A stretch of 64,000 nucleotides of DNA, taken from positions 6,014,001-6,078,000 of the forward strand of contig CP094668.1 in the NCBI GenBank assembly GCA_022836915.1, written 5' to 3'. The notes below the pieces were generated by a model. It was not told where the DNA came from and did not search any database. It was given only the letters and a program-made list of their open reading frames with translations. Shown here in pieces: positions 1 to 8,880 of this stretch. The stretch is from Paenibacillus sp. OVF10 (GTDB lineage: Bacteria > Bacillota > Bacilli > Paenibacillales > Paenibacillaceae). Each line of letters starts with the position of its first letter. The stretch's first letter is position 1. A program made the translations under genes and the position numbers.

Positions 1-1857
1 AGACTCAATGGACTCATACTGATGCATGTTTGTAATAATGACTGGTGTAATCGTTGTATAACCGGCTTTTTCGATCTGTTCCCGGTCGAACTCCATCAGT
101 ACATCACCTACAGATACCTTCGCACCTGCTTGAACTTTAGGAGAGAAGAACTGACCTTTCAACTTCACGGTATCAATCCCGATATGAATCAACATCTCTG
201 CGCCTGTATCACTTACCAGACCAATGGCATGTCCACTCTTCGATAACGAGAACACGGTTCCGTTGATCGGAGAAACCACGCGGCCTTCAGATGGTTGAAT
301 CGCGAATCCTTTACCCATAATCTCTTCAGAGAACGCAGGGTCTGGCACTTCGCTCAGCGGTTTAACTTCACCTGTGATCGGGCTGAATACTTGCTCATCT
401 TGTGCTTTTGCTTCTTCAGTTACAGCAGCAGAAGTTGTTGCTGCTGGTGTTGCCGGCTCAGCTGCTGGTGCAGCTACTGGCTCCGATGCAGTTTCTTCTT
501 GGAAGCCCAAGATATACGTAATGATTGCTGCTGCTACGATGGCAATCAAACCACCAACCAGAGCATAAATCAATGTGCTAATTGCTGGACTGACAAATGC
601 CGCAATACTCGGCAGACCCGCAAGTCCTGTAATAACATACGATTTAACATTGAAGATCCCCATAAATGCACCTGCGATAGCTCCACCGATAAGTGCTGCA
701 ATAAACGGTTTTTTGAACTTCATGTTGATACCATACATCGCTGGTTCCGTAATCCCCATAATAGCCGTAAGACCTGTGGAATAGGCAAGGGATTTGGTTT
801 TGCTATTTCTCGATCTGAGACCTACACCAAATGCTGCACCACCTTGTGCCAAGTTAGCTGCAAACATCAGTGGAATAATAAAGTCGTAACCCAGTGTTGT
901 CATTGAACCTACAACGATTGGCAGCAACGCATAGTGCATACCTGTAATGATCAGCAGTGACATCGTACCACCAATCAGAATACTTGCGAAGATGGACATA
1001 TTGTCGAACAACCATGAAATACCACCAGACAAACCATTACCAAGAACCGTACCCAGTGGTCCAACAGTCATCAACGTCAGTGGAACCATAATTAACAGGG
1101 TAACTGTTGGAACAATGAGTAACTTAAGTGAAGCATGTACAACACGATCAACGGCTTTTTCTACATATGAAGCAATCCAAACTGCTAGAACAATTGGAAT
1201 AACTGTAGAAGAATACGTTGCCGCTATGACTGTAATCCCCATAAAGGATGAGTTGTGACCATCGGCCAGCAATGCTGTAATGGTCGGGTGCATAATACCC
1301 GCAGCAAGCGCCGCAGCAATATACATATTACTACCCAGCTTACGTGCAGCACTAATCGCCAGAATGATTGGCAGGAAGTAGAATGCACCGTCACCGATTG
1401 CAGACAAAATGATGTAGGTCGAACTGGTATCGGACAACCATCCAACTGCGACAAGGATGGCCACGATCCCTTTGATCATACCTGCACCCGTAATCGCAGG
1501 CAGAATTGGTGTAAACATACCTGAGATGAAGTCGAACAGCGCACTTATTGGATTTCTCTTTTTCTTTTCTCCAGTTGAAGCACCGGATGAGGCATTATCT
1601 GCGGTTGGTGATTTGGACATGTTGCCAACGAGTGCGTTATACACGATAGGCACATCGTTACCAATGATAACCTGGAACTGTCCACCGTTTTCCATCACGC
1701 CCATAACGCCTGGTGTATTTTTCAGCGTCGCTTTGTCCGCTTTTTGGTTGTCATTCAGGTTAAATCTGAGTCTTGTCATACAGTGAGTGACTTGATCGAT
1801 ATTCTCTTCGCCACCAACAAGCTTCAAAATATCCTTGGACAATTGTTGTTTATCCAT
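1..1857 (-). CDS. bglP: beta-glucoside PTS transporter EIIBCA, 3' end cut by window
   Basis: Membrane permease that imports and phosphorylates aryl-beta-glucosides. The order is EIIB (about residues 1-90, phospho-Cys26 in HCMTRLRFNL), a hydrophobic EIIC (about 100-450), an Ala/Thr/Glu-rich linker, and EIIA (from about 480, active-site His in LIHIGIDTV). About 619 codons are visible against roughly 610-630 for BglP-type proteins, so only a few C-terminal residues are missing. The start is ATG at 1857 behind a GGAGC-type site. It is last in the minus-strand order GH1, GH1, licT, bglP and sits behind its own RAT/terminator, so LicT should control it directly. The exact sugar is inferred from family and from the 6-phospho-beta-glucosidase neighbours. 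Confidence 0.93.
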   Translation of the reverse strand, partial: MDKQQLSKDILKLVGGEENIDQVTHCMTRLRFNLNDNQKADKATLKNTPGVMGVMENGGQFQVIIGNDVPIVYNALVGNMSKSPTADNASSGASTGEKKKRNPISALFDFISGMFTPILPAITGAGMIKGIVAILVAVGWLSDTSSTYIILSAIGDGAFYFLPIILAISAARKLGSNMYIAAALAAGIMHPTITALLADGHNSSFMGITVIAATYSSTVIPIVLAVWIASYVEKAVDRVVHASLKLLIVPTVTLLIMVPLTLMTVGPLGTVLGNGLSGGISWLFDNMSIFASILIGGTMSLLIITGMHYALLPIVVGSMTTLGYDFIIPLMFAANLAQGGAAFGVGLRSRNSKTKSLAYSTGLTAIMGITEPAMYGINMKFKKPFIAALIGGAIAGAFMGIFNVKSYVITGLAGLPSIAAFVSPAISTLIYALVGGLIAIVAAAIITYILGFQEETASEPVAAPAAEPATPAATTSAAVTEEAKAQDEQVFSPITGEVKPLSEVPDPAFSEEIMGKGFAIQPSEGRVVSPINGTVFSLSKSGHAIGLVSDTGAEMLIHIGIDTVKLKGQFFSPKVQAGAKVSVGDVLMEFDREQIEKAGYTTITPVIITNMHQYESIES

Positions 1858-1890
1858 TGTGTTTTGCTCCTTTTATGTGTAATGAAGGTT

Positions 1891-1979
1891 AAAAAAACCT
1901 AAACACTGAATAATGACAAAGCAGAAAAGCTTATCATTATTCAACGTTTAGGTTTTGCCTTTTTAGCAGTAACAATCCC
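1891..1979 (-). promoter_or_regulatory. RAT antiterminator overlapping terminator, bglP leader
   Basis: Read on the minus strand, 1979-1951 holds the LicT/BglG-family RAT consensus GGATTGTTACTG...GGCAAAACC. Its 3' side overlaps the first arm (AAACCTAAAC) of a long terminator hairpin whose second arm, GTTTAGGTTTTTTT, lies at about 1891-1905. The two structures exclude each other, the standard layout for LicT-controlled antitermination. Confidence 0.92.
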
Positions 1980-1983
1980 AACT

Positions 1984-2835
1984 TTATTCAATTGTTTGTT
2001 CATTTCTGACAACTCGTTCAATATGAATGGTCAGATACAGTATTTCTTCCTTGGACAACACCCGATTATAGATCTTACGCGTATAATCACTGATCCTTAC
2101 TGCACATGCATGTGCTTCCGGATACTGCTTGCTCACCAAGTCATGAAGCGGATTATCTTCTTCTTTATCTTCAATCGCCGTTCCTTGCAACACACGTTGG
2201 GCAAAGAACTTCAGATGAGTTAAAAATCGATAATAACTCAATGAATCTTCATCAAGTTCAATCACAAAGCTACGTCTTACGATGTTAAGTATGTCCTTAA
2301 CAATGTTTGTAATACTGATCGTTTCCCTCATCTCACCGTTCATCTGGGCATTAACCAGATGCATTGCAATGAATGCGCATTCGTCTTCGGGTAGCAGGAC
2401 CCCTAATGTTTCCTCAATAATCTGTAGCGCCTTGAGTCCAATGGCATATTCCTTCCGGTACATGCGCTTGATCTCCCAGAACAATGCGTTACGGATCTGC
2501 AATCCTTGACGATGTCGATCAATGGCAAAATGAATATGATCCGTCAGTGAAATGTAGATGCTTTCATGCAGCTTCTCACCTAACACCGTCTCGGCATAAC
2601 GGATAATCTCATCCGAGCACTCGACATATTCAACCGGGATATCAGACAGAAGTGTTTTAAGTTTCTGTGATACTTCCTTACTTTCAAGCGAGAATATTTT
2701 TTCGACGAGACTCTCGTCAATCGATTCACCAGTATGCTTTTTGAAGGCAATTCCACGTCCCATAACGACCAGTTCGTTTCCTCCCGGATCAATTACGGTA
2801 ACTACGTTGTTGTTCAGCACCTTCTCAATTTTCAT
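1984..2835 (-). CDS. licT: LicT/BglG-family transcriptional antiterminator
   Basis: RNA-binding antiterminator of 283 residues, the usual length. Residues 1-55 form the CAT RNA-binding domain (starts MKIEKVLNNNVV), followed by PRD1 and PRD2. The four regulatory histidines expected from LicT can be seen in DHIHFAIDR, AMHLVNAQ, LTHLKFF and LTIHIERV. In the family these are phosphorylated by the cognate EIIB (inhibiting) and by HPr (activating). ATG at 2835. It lies between the GH1 genes and bglP and its own leader carries a RAT, so it is probably autoregulated. It is very likely the regulator of all four RAT sites in this window. Confidence 0.94.
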   Translation of the reverse strand: MKIEKVLNNNVVTVIDPGGNELVVMGRGIAFKKHTGESIDESLVEKIFSLESKEVSQKLKTLLSDIPVEYVECSDEIIRYAETVLGEKLHESIYISLTDHIHFAIDRHRQGLQIRNALFWEIKRMYRKEYAIGLKALQIIEETLGVLLPEDECAFIAMHLVNAQMNGEMRETISITNIVKDILNIVRRSFVIELDEDSLSYYRFLTHLKFFAQRVLQGTAIEDKEEDNPLHDLVSKQYPEAHACAVRISDYTRKIYNRVLSKEEILYLTIHIERVVRNEQTIE

Positions 2836-2869
2836 TTCTTCACATCACCTTGCACCGTCAAAGTAGTAA

Positions 2870-2939
2870 AAGGCAAAACCAAAGCAGGTCACGAAATATG
2901 CCCCGCCTCTGGTTTTGCCTGATTGAACAGTAACAATCC
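2870..2939 (-). promoter_or_regulatory. RAT antiterminator overlapping terminator, licT leader
   Basis: Minus-strand RAT at 2939-2911 (GGATTGTTACTG, then AGGCAAAACC), followed by a terminator whose arms are GGCAAAACCAGAGGCGGG and CCTGCTTTGGTTTTGCC. The regulator gene therefore has the same switch as its targets, implying positive autoregulation in the presence of beta-glucosides. Confidence 0.9.
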
Positions 2940-2961
2940 AGTATTCATTAGCCTTAGGCCC

Positions 2962-3016
2962 ATCTTACCATATAATTATCCATATGACAATGTTTTTGTG
3001 AAAGCGGTTAATGTGC
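2962..3016 (-). promoter_or_regulatory. sigma-A promoter of licT with a cre-like site
   Basis: On the minus strand a TTGTCA -35 box (2990-2985) is separated by 17 bases from a TAAGAT -10 box (2967-2962), which places the transcript start just before the licT RAT. Directly upstream, around 3000-3013, TGAAAGCGGTTAAT resembles a CcpA cre site with two mismatches. The promoter is well formed; the cre assignment is inference. Confidence 0.6.
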
Positions 3017-3068
3017 GTTAATGTGACATAAGAAGGTGCTTGTACAACTCTGCTTATAGCACTAGTAT

Positions 3069-4493
3069 TTACTCGTTGTTGTTCTTAAGACTTGCGCCAT
3101 TTGTACTAATAACTTCCTTGTACCAATGGAATGATTTTTTCTTGTAACGATCCAATGTTCCGGAACCGTCATTGTTGCGGTCTACATAGATGAAACCATA
3201 ACGTTTCTTCATTTCTGCTGTCGAAGCACTTACCAGGTCAATACAGCCCCATGACGTATACCCCATCACTTCTACGCCATCCTCAAGAGCTTCGCCCACC
3301 TGTACCAGATGGTCATTCAAGTATTGAATACGGTAATCATCGTTCACCGTTTTATTGCCATTTTCGTCCGTGATTAGCTCATCTACTGCACCCAGACCAT
3401 TTTCGACAATAAACAATGGTTTTTGATAACGGTCCCAGTATTTGTTCAGGGTTACGCGCAGTCCTTGCGGATCGATCTGCCAGCCCCACTCACTCGCTTT
3501 GAGGTACGGGTTTTGTACACCCGCGAACAAGTTTCCTTTTCCTTCGATACGTTTCTCGGGATCACCTGTCTCACAGATACTTACATAATAACTGAACGAG
3601 ATAAAGTCTACGGTATGCTTCAAAATTTCAGCATCGCCGTCTTCAAACTTGATATTGATATTATTCGCTTTGAAATAACGATTAATGTATTTTGGATAGT
3701 AACCACGTGCATGGATATCAGCAAAGATATCATTGCGCTGTTCCGCATGCATCGCTGCAACCACATCATCCGGATTCGGAGTCAACGGGTACGTAGGCAT
3801 GCTCAGTACCATACAACCGATTTTGGCTTCAGGCATAATTTCATGACCCAGTTTTACAGCCAGGGCACTAGCTACCAATTCATGATGGATCGCTTGGTAC
3901 AGATCCTGTTTGGACAGTTCTGCTTTTGGCGTATAGATCCCGCCGCTCATGAATGGCTCCTCCAGGATGGAGTTAATCTCATTGAATGTCAGCCAGTATT
4001 TAACTTTGCCTTTGAAACGGTTGAAAAGCACTGTTACATAACGCTCGTAGAACTCGATCATTTTACGGTTAACCCAGCCATCATACGTTTTGGACAGATG
4101 CAGCGGTGTCTCATAGTGAGAGATCGTTACGAGTGGTTCAATGCCATATTTGTGGCACTCATCGAACAGGTCATCGTAGAATTGCAGACCTTTCTCGTTT
4201 GGTTCCAATTCATCACCTTTAGGGAAGATACGGGACCAAGCGATGGATGTACGGAACACTTTGAAGCCCATTTCAGCAAACAGTTTAACATCCTCTTTGT
4301 AACGGTTGTAGAAATCGATACCGATCAGTTTCAGGTTATCTTCTGTAGGTGCTTCCGTTCTAGGCGTTGTAATCCCGTGTGGCATTACATCTTGAACAGA
4401 CAGACCTTTGCCATCTGTATTATAAGCTCCTTCAAGTTGGTTGGCTGCTACAGCGCCGCCCCATAGGAAGTCTTTCGGAAATGGTGTAGTCAT
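3069..4493 (-). CDS. GH1 6-phospho-beta-glucosidase (first copy)
   Basis: Cytoplasmic GH1 enzyme expected to hydrolyse the 6-phospho-beta-glucosides delivered by the PTS. The N-terminus has the family motif FPKDFLWGGA. The acid/base Glu lies in LTFNEIN and the nucleophile Glu in FIVENGLGA. The 474-residue length is normal. Two starts are possible, ATG at 4502 and ATG at 4493; the second is better spaced from AGAGAGGA and is used here. It has its own RAT leader. It is clearly paralogous to the next GH1 upstream, sharing most motifs but only part of its length, so the two may differ in aglycone preference. Confidence 0.93.
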   Translation of the reverse strand: MTTPFPKDFLWGGAVAANQLEGAYNTDGKGLSVQDVMPHGITTPRTEAPTEDNLKLIGIDFYNRYKEDVKLFAEMGFKVFRTSIAWSRIFPKGDELEPNEKGLQFYDDLFDECHKYGIEPLVTISHYETPLHLSKTYDGWVNRKMIEFYERYVTVLFNRFKGKVKYWLTFNEINSILEEPFMSGGIYTPKAELSKQDLYQAIHHELVASALAVKLGHEIMPEAKIGCMVLSMPTYPLTPNPDDVVAAMHAEQRNDIFADIHARGYYPKYINRYFKANNINIKFEDGDAEILKHTVDFISFSYYVSICETGDPEKRIEGKGNLFAGVQNPYLKASEWGWQIDPQGLRVTLNKYWDRYQKPLFIVENGLGAVDELITDENGNKTVNDDYRIQYLNDHLVQVGEALEDGVEVMGYTSWGCIDLVSASTAEMKKRYGFIYVDRNNDGSGTLDRYKKKSFHWYKEVISTNGASLKNNNE

Positions 4494-4569
4494 ATCAATC
4501 ATTCCTCTCTAAATTAACGATATTTTCATTCTTTGTCTAAATGCAATACTCTATCCTTTGCCGACAGGA

Positions 4570-4672
4570 AAAAGCGGACAATCTCCAACTGAAAGGGCCA
4601 TCAGGAAAATTAGATTCCTTCCATGCCAACTTTCGCGTTAGGTTTTGCCCGCTTTTTATGCGGTAACAATCC
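4570..4672 (-). promoter_or_regulatory. RAT antiterminator overlapping terminator, first GH1 leader
   Basis: Minus-strand RAT at 4672-4641 reads GGATTGTTACCGC, then GCGGGCAAAACC, a slightly longer stem than the other three. The AAAAAGCGGGCA arm pairs with TGTCCGCTTTTT near 4570-4582 to give a 12-bp terminator stem that includes the 3' side of the RAT. Confidence 0.85.
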
Positions 4673-4685
4673 TGGAAACGAGATT

Positions 4686-6143
4686 TTACAGCTGCTCACC
4701 ATTGCTGGAGATTACGTTTTTGTACCAGTCAAATGAATCCTTTTTGGAACGTTTGAGTGTTCCGTTACCTTCGTCATCCAGATCCACGTAGATGAAACCA
4801 TAACGTTTGGACATTTCGGAAGTGGACATACTCACAAGGTCAATCGGGCCCCATGCTGTAAATCCAATCAGATCCACGCCATCTTTGATGGCTTCTTTCA
4901 TTTGTTCGATGTGTTTTTTCAGGTAATCCACTCGATAGGAGTCATGGATCGAACCGTCTTCTTCAACACGGTCATATGCGCCCAGACCATTTTCTACGAT
5001 GAACAATGGTTTCTGGTAACGATCCCAGAAGTTGTTCAGGGTTACACGCAGACCGATCGGATCGATCTCCCAGCCCCAGTCGGATGCTTCCAGATAAGGG
5101 TTTTTCACGCCGCCAGTCAGGTTACCCGATGTTTCTTCCTTGTCTGCGGATGCAGATTTGGTTACGGACATGTAGTAACTGAAGGAGATGAAATCAACGG
5201 TATTGTTCAGCAAGATCTCATCATCGCCTGCTTCTTTTTGGATCACGATGTCGTTTTCTTCAAAATAACGAGCCATGTAGTTCGGGTACTTACCACGAGC
5301 ATGCATGTCCGTGAAGAAGAGGTTGATCTGATTCTCGTGTTGAGCCAGACGAACATCTACCGGGTTACATGTTGCTGCATAGGTTTCCATACGAGCAAGC
5401 ATACAACCCACTTGGGAACCAGGGATAATCTCGTGAGCAAGCTTCGTAACCAATGCACTTGCTACAAATTGATGATGCAGCGCTTGATAAGTTGTTTGCA
5501 GTTTGTTGTCCACTTTATCGATCAGAATGCCGCCGCCAGTGTACGGGCTGAACAGCATGACGTTAATTTCATTAAACGTCAGCCAGTATTTCACTTTATT
5601 TTTATAACGGTTGAATACCGTTTCTGCATATCGAACATAGTGCTGGATTACTTCACGGCCAGCCCAGCCATTATATTTTTGCGTCAAGCCAAGCGGTGTC
5701 TCATAGTGAGACAGTGTAACGAGCGGCTCGATGCCATATTTCAACAATTCGTCAAATACTTCATCGTAGAATTTCAAGCCAGCTTCATTTGGCTCTTGAT
5801 CATAACCGTTCGGGAAAATACGTGCCCAGTGAATGGACAAACGGAATACTTTGAAGCCCATTTCAGCGAACAATGCAATATCTTCTCTAAAGTGATGATA
5901 GAAATCGATACCAAAACGTTTCGGGAACCGTTCTTCGATTTTGCCGGAGAGGATCTCTTCGATTCGGGAAGAGGAAATTTCCATGGCATGTCCGCCTGTA
6001 CGCTTCTCTTTCGGAACATGAGCGATCATGTCCGCTGTGGAGAGGCCTTTGCCGTCCTTATCGAATGCACCCTCCAATTGATTGGCAGCTGTAGCGCCGC
6101 CCCATAGGAAGTTTTCGGGGAATCCTTTTTTTGCCGTGGTCAT
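4686..6143 (-). CDS. GH1 6-phospho-beta-glucosidase (second copy)
   Basis: Second cytoplasmic GH1 enzyme, about 485 residues. The N-terminal motif is FPENFLWGGATAANQLEGA, the acid/base Glu is in LTFNEIN and the nucleophile Glu in FIVENGLGA. Compared with its paralogue it has an extra insertion after the MIAHVPKEKRTGGH segment, near residues 40-75. A TTG lies in frame at 6152, but ATG at 6143 is correctly spaced from AAAGAGG and gives MTTAKKGF. It is the promoter-proximal gene of the beta-glucoside locus and has its own RAT/terminator. Confidence 0.93.
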   Translation of the reverse strand: MTTAKKGFPENFLWGGATAANQLEGAFDKDGKGLSTADMIAHVPKEKRTGGHAMEISSSRIEEILSGKIEERFPKRFGIDFYHHFREDIALFAEMGFKVFRLSIHWARIFPNGYDQEPNEAGLKFYDEVFDELLKYGIEPLVTLSHYETPLGLTQKYNGWAGREVIQHYVRYAETVFNRYKNKVKYWLTFNEINVMLFSPYTGGGILIDKVDNKLQTTYQALHHQFVASALVTKLAHEIIPGSQVGCMLARMETYAATCNPVDVRLAQHENQINLFFTDMHARGKYPNYMARYFEENDIVIQKEAGDDEILLNNTVDFISFSYYMSVTKSASADKEETSGNLTGGVKNPYLEASDWGWEIDPIGLRVTLNNFWDRYQKPLFIVENGLGAYDRVEEDGSIHDSYRVDYLKKHIEQMKEAIKDGVDLIGFTAWGPIDLVSMSTSEMSKRYGFIYVDLDDEGNGTLKRSKKDSFDWYKNVISSNGEQL

Positions 6144-6216
6144 GAACAACAACCTCTTTTCGAAATTTATTTTGGTTTTTCCAGGTAAAACATTGTGTAA
6201 TTTAGAGCAGAAAACA

Positions 6217-6309
6217 AGAAAAACCTAAACTCAAGGTAAAATAGCACCAAAAAAGGAGCCTTCATTTCACCATCAGTTTAGGTTTTGCCTGTCTTCACAG
6301 TTACAATCC
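6217..6309 (-). promoter_or_regulatory. RAT antiterminator overlapping terminator, second GH1 leader
   Basis: Minus-strand RAT at 6309-6281 (GGATTGTAACTG, then AGGCAAAACC), followed by terminator arms AAAACCTAAACT and AGTTTAGGTTTTTC. This is the fourth copy of the LicT switch in 4.5 kb. Confidence 0.9.
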
Positions 6310-6433
6310 ATCAAAAGATGTTATTGCATATTCTGTTGTGTTTGCTCTTGTAATGTAAGCGTAACATATCTATTTTGCAAAATCAACTTCACTGGATCAT
6401 ATGATCGTTTGCACACTCTCAACATCGAAAAAA

Positions 6434-6726
6434 TCAACGCGGCATACGCATAATCGCTGCCCTTAATGCCTGCGCTCCTTCCTCCGTTTCCAGGTAAACA
6501 GCGGGACTTTGGTCCCCTAAAGCCGGGATATCTTTCGCCATCCATTCAAAAGCGTACTCCCCATTTCACACAAAAGCACCCGACTTATATCCGCCGGAAT
6601 TCCTTGTAATCGCGCACGTTCTACCCACGCGGGGTCCAACTTTTGTCCAAGTTCTTCAAACAGTTCGGAAAATGAGTCCCAGCTTGTCTGATCAAACTCG
6701 CTTAAATAGATACCTTTCATACTCAT
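6434..6726 (-). CDS. small DUF2384-like protein (frame restored across one indel)
   Basis: About 97 residues once a missing G in the run at 6559-6562 (coding strand) is restored; as sequenced it stops after 69 residues. ATG at 6726 follows GGGGAGTG. The C-terminal half (EWMAKDIPALGDQSPA, then a TEEGAQAL helix) resembles the C-terminal domain of MbcA/ParS/Xre-type antitoxins (DUF2384), in which a conserved ALGG.SP turn precedes a TEEGA helix. No DNA-binding helix-turn-helix and no adjacent RES toxin are visible. It is divergent from the SUFU gene, with 147 bases between the starts. The family assignment is tentative. Confidence 0.5.
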
Positions 6727-6873
6727 GAAATTTCACTCCCCATATCGCCATTTGTAACCCTGTGGTCCTATTTAACACAATTCATCCTTAAGCCGCTTGA
6801 AACCACTTCTGTAACAGGTAGACTTAATTTTAAATGTTTTTCGGGGGAAAGAACAGTCTAGGAGGATTCAATA

Positions 6874-7938
6874 ATGACTCATGAAGATAACACAGCCGGT
6901 TGGGATGCGATTGATCAATCCATGCGTGAATTGTATGGGGAACAAGAGCCAAAACACTACGGCACTGCCCTTCCGTATATGCTCGGTGGTCCTGATCCAC
7001 TCGATGGCATTAGCGTTTATGAAGTGAACACACCTATGCCTCACTGGCATTTTGTCACCTGTGGTTTCTCTGAATTATATGAAAAAGAGATGCAGGATGC
7101 ATCCAAAAGCGGGTATGGATTCGAACTCACATTTCGTCTTACACGCACTGAAGAAGAAACTGAACCGCCAGCCTGGGCGCTGAATCTGTTACAGAATGTA
7201 GGACGATACGTCTTCAACAGTGGAAATATCTTTCAGCCAGGAGATTACATGGACGCTAATGGCCCCATCTGCCTGGAGTCCGATACTTTGCTGACTGCGC
7301 TCTCCTTTATAGAAGACCCGGATCTACCCGCAATCTCTACGCCTAATGGTTCAGTGCAATTTATTCAGATGGTAGGCATTACAGGTCGGGAACTGGAAAT
7401 GATTCAAAGCTGGAATGCTCGTGGATTCCTGTCTGCCTCCTCCATGTTCATGCCCAAATATGTGACGGATCTGATGAGAAATTCGTACGCAGATATTCCT
7501 TCGGTTATACAAGCGGTTGAGGATGGAATTGAACAGGACGGGTCCAGCACAGCGTTTTTATTCATACAACAACTGGGCTGGGAGTCTCCTCGCAAAAAAT
7601 TGCTGCAAAAAGCGATTCCGGCCAAACTCCAGCTCGGAGCCAAACAAGCTGTATTAGTTGGCATCATCCTTCGTAGCCGAATTTCGAAAGGTGCCTCTCT
7701 ATCCTTGATCGGACCTGATATTAATATTCTGTTTGAAGCAGGAGAACAACCAGCCGTATTGGAATCGGACAGACAAGTTACCCTGACGGTGAACAAACAA
7801 ATTGTTGAGGAGCTGGCAAAGAACCTTCGCCCGGTTGAAGGAACATTCGAGATAACTTCATTGGATCATATTATCATTCAGATTGTTAGAACAGAAATCA
7901 AGGACCAGGAAGGACACGTCATTCAAACGATTGGATGA
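6874..7938 (+). CDS. suppressor-of-fused (SUFU) domain protein
   Basis: 354 residues, ATG behind AGGAGG at 6861-6866. The N-terminal half carries the SUFU signature, with HYGTALPYMLGGPDPLDGIS near residues 28-47 followed by HWHFVTCGFSELYEKE. In bacteria this domain is found in stand-alone proteins and in immunity proteins of polymorphic toxin systems. The C-terminal half (about 200-354) has no recognisable motif. No signal peptide or membrane segment is seen, so it is cytoplasmic. No toxin gene is adjacent; its function is unknown. Confidence 0.85.
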   Translation: MTHEDNTAGWDAIDQSMRELYGEQEPKHYGTALPYMLGGPDPLDGISVYEVNTPMPHWHFVTCGFSELYEKEMQDASKSGYGFELTFRLTRTEEETEPPAWALNLLQNVGRYVFNSGNIFQPGDYMDANGPICLESDTLLTALSFIEDPDLPAISTPNGSVQFIQMVGITGRELEMIQSWNARGFLSASSMFMPKYVTDLMRNSYADIPSVIQAVEDGIEQDGSSTAFLFIQQLGWESPRKKLLQKAIPAKLQLGAKQAVLVGIILRSRISKGASLSLIGPDINILFEAGEQPAVLESDRQVTLTVNKQIVEELAKNLRPVEGTFEITSLDHIIIQIVRTEIKDQEGHVIQTIG

Positions 7939-8005
7939 GAACATTCTCAAGTTCGATATAAGAACTACCTTTCTATCTAACGACTGTGCAGCAAGGAGGA
8001 ACAAC

Positions 8006-8767
8006 ATGCCTGCCATTAGATTTTCTACAAGACACGAAGAGTCCCCGACTTGTTCGCATGCAGCAGGAACGGCTCCGTTCGACTATTTACCAAAATCCAG
8101 TCTGGACAGGCTTCGTAAAAACAATCATTTCCTGATTCATGCATTCCAGAACAGTATCTCGGTTATCCAAGAGAATTTAACGGGCACTTATCTTTTTCTA
8201 CTCACAGATACGGACGGTGTGTTACTCACCATGGATTACAGTTCAGATCTTGAAGCTGTAGTAGAACATTCCCCCATTCGTCCGGGCATGTTCTTCACTG
8301 CAAAGAGCTGTGGAGTTAACGCCATATCAGAAACGATGGATAACAATAAACCTGTACTGCTGCTGCCCGAGCAGCATGAAAGTCCTTATTTTCAAAGCTG
8401 GCATTGTTACGCCGCACCTCTGTCCATGGGATCACAACATTTTGGTTATCTGGATGTGTCCACCATTAACGCGGATATGCAGGGTGAACTGATTGCTATT
8501 GCCAAGTTGATTCCTGCATATATGCAGAACTGTTATCAGAGTCAACAGACTGCTGAACTGTGCGACAAACCGGCAGTGGAGTTCACCGAGCGTCAGTTAA
8601 CCATCCTGGAGATGATAGCCGGAGGCCTCACGGTAAAAGCCATTGCTTTGAAATTAAAGATCAAGGAATGCACCGTGAATCATCACAAAAAAGTGATTTT
8701 TAACAAATTAGGTGTGCAATCCAGCACAGAAGCTGTTTCAATTGCCAGCCGAATGTCTTATGTATAG
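8006..8767 (+). CDS. LuxR/GerE-type helix-turn-helix regulator with GAF-like sensor
   Basis: 253 residues from ATG 8006 behind AAGGAGGAAC; an open frame extends upstream to 7883 but has no good start. Residues of about 55-170 form a GAF-like sensor region similar to that of sigma-54-activator N-termini (IQENLTGTYLFLLTDTDGVL, RPGMFFTAKSCGVNAI). The last 60 residues are a GerE helix-turn-helix (FTERQLTILEMIAGGLTVKA, then HHKKVIFNKLGVQS). The combination suggests a small-molecule-responsive transcription factor, and the ligand cannot be told from sequence. It follows the SUFU gene by 67 bases on the same strand and may be cotranscribed. A short dyad (CCTATAG/CTATAGG) follows at 8773-8790. Confidence 0.8.
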   Translation: MPAIRFSTRHEESPTCSHAAGTAPFDYLPKSSLDRLRKNNHFLIHAFQNSISVIQENLTGTYLFLLTDTDGVLLTMDYSSDLEAVVEHSPIRPGMFFTAKSCGVNAISETMDNNKPVLLLPEQHESPYFQSWHCYAAPLSMGSQHFGYLDVSTINADMQGELIAIAKLIPAYMQNCYQSQQTAELCDKPAVEFTERQLTILEMIAGGLTVKAIALKLKIKECTVNHHKKVIFNKLGVQSSTEAVSIASRMSYV

Positions 8768-8880
8768 AAGACCCCTATAGATTCCTATAGGTAGTATATG
8801 AGAACGTTTGTGCTACAATTTAGGAAACAGGTAACATGTAGAGAGAGAAAACAAACACACACACATTTCAGGAGGGTAAT

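Noticed and set aside
295..1786. Several long plus-strand open frames in the first 1.8 kb
   Set aside because: They are shadows of bglP on the opposite strand: biased composition, no ribosome sites, and the minus-strand reading gives a clear PTS protein.
3423..4466. 347-residue plus-strand open frame, and a similar 401-residue one at 4902-6107
   Set aside because: Both are antisense to GH1 genes, similar to each other only because the GH1 genes are paralogues, and lack starts with ribosome sites.
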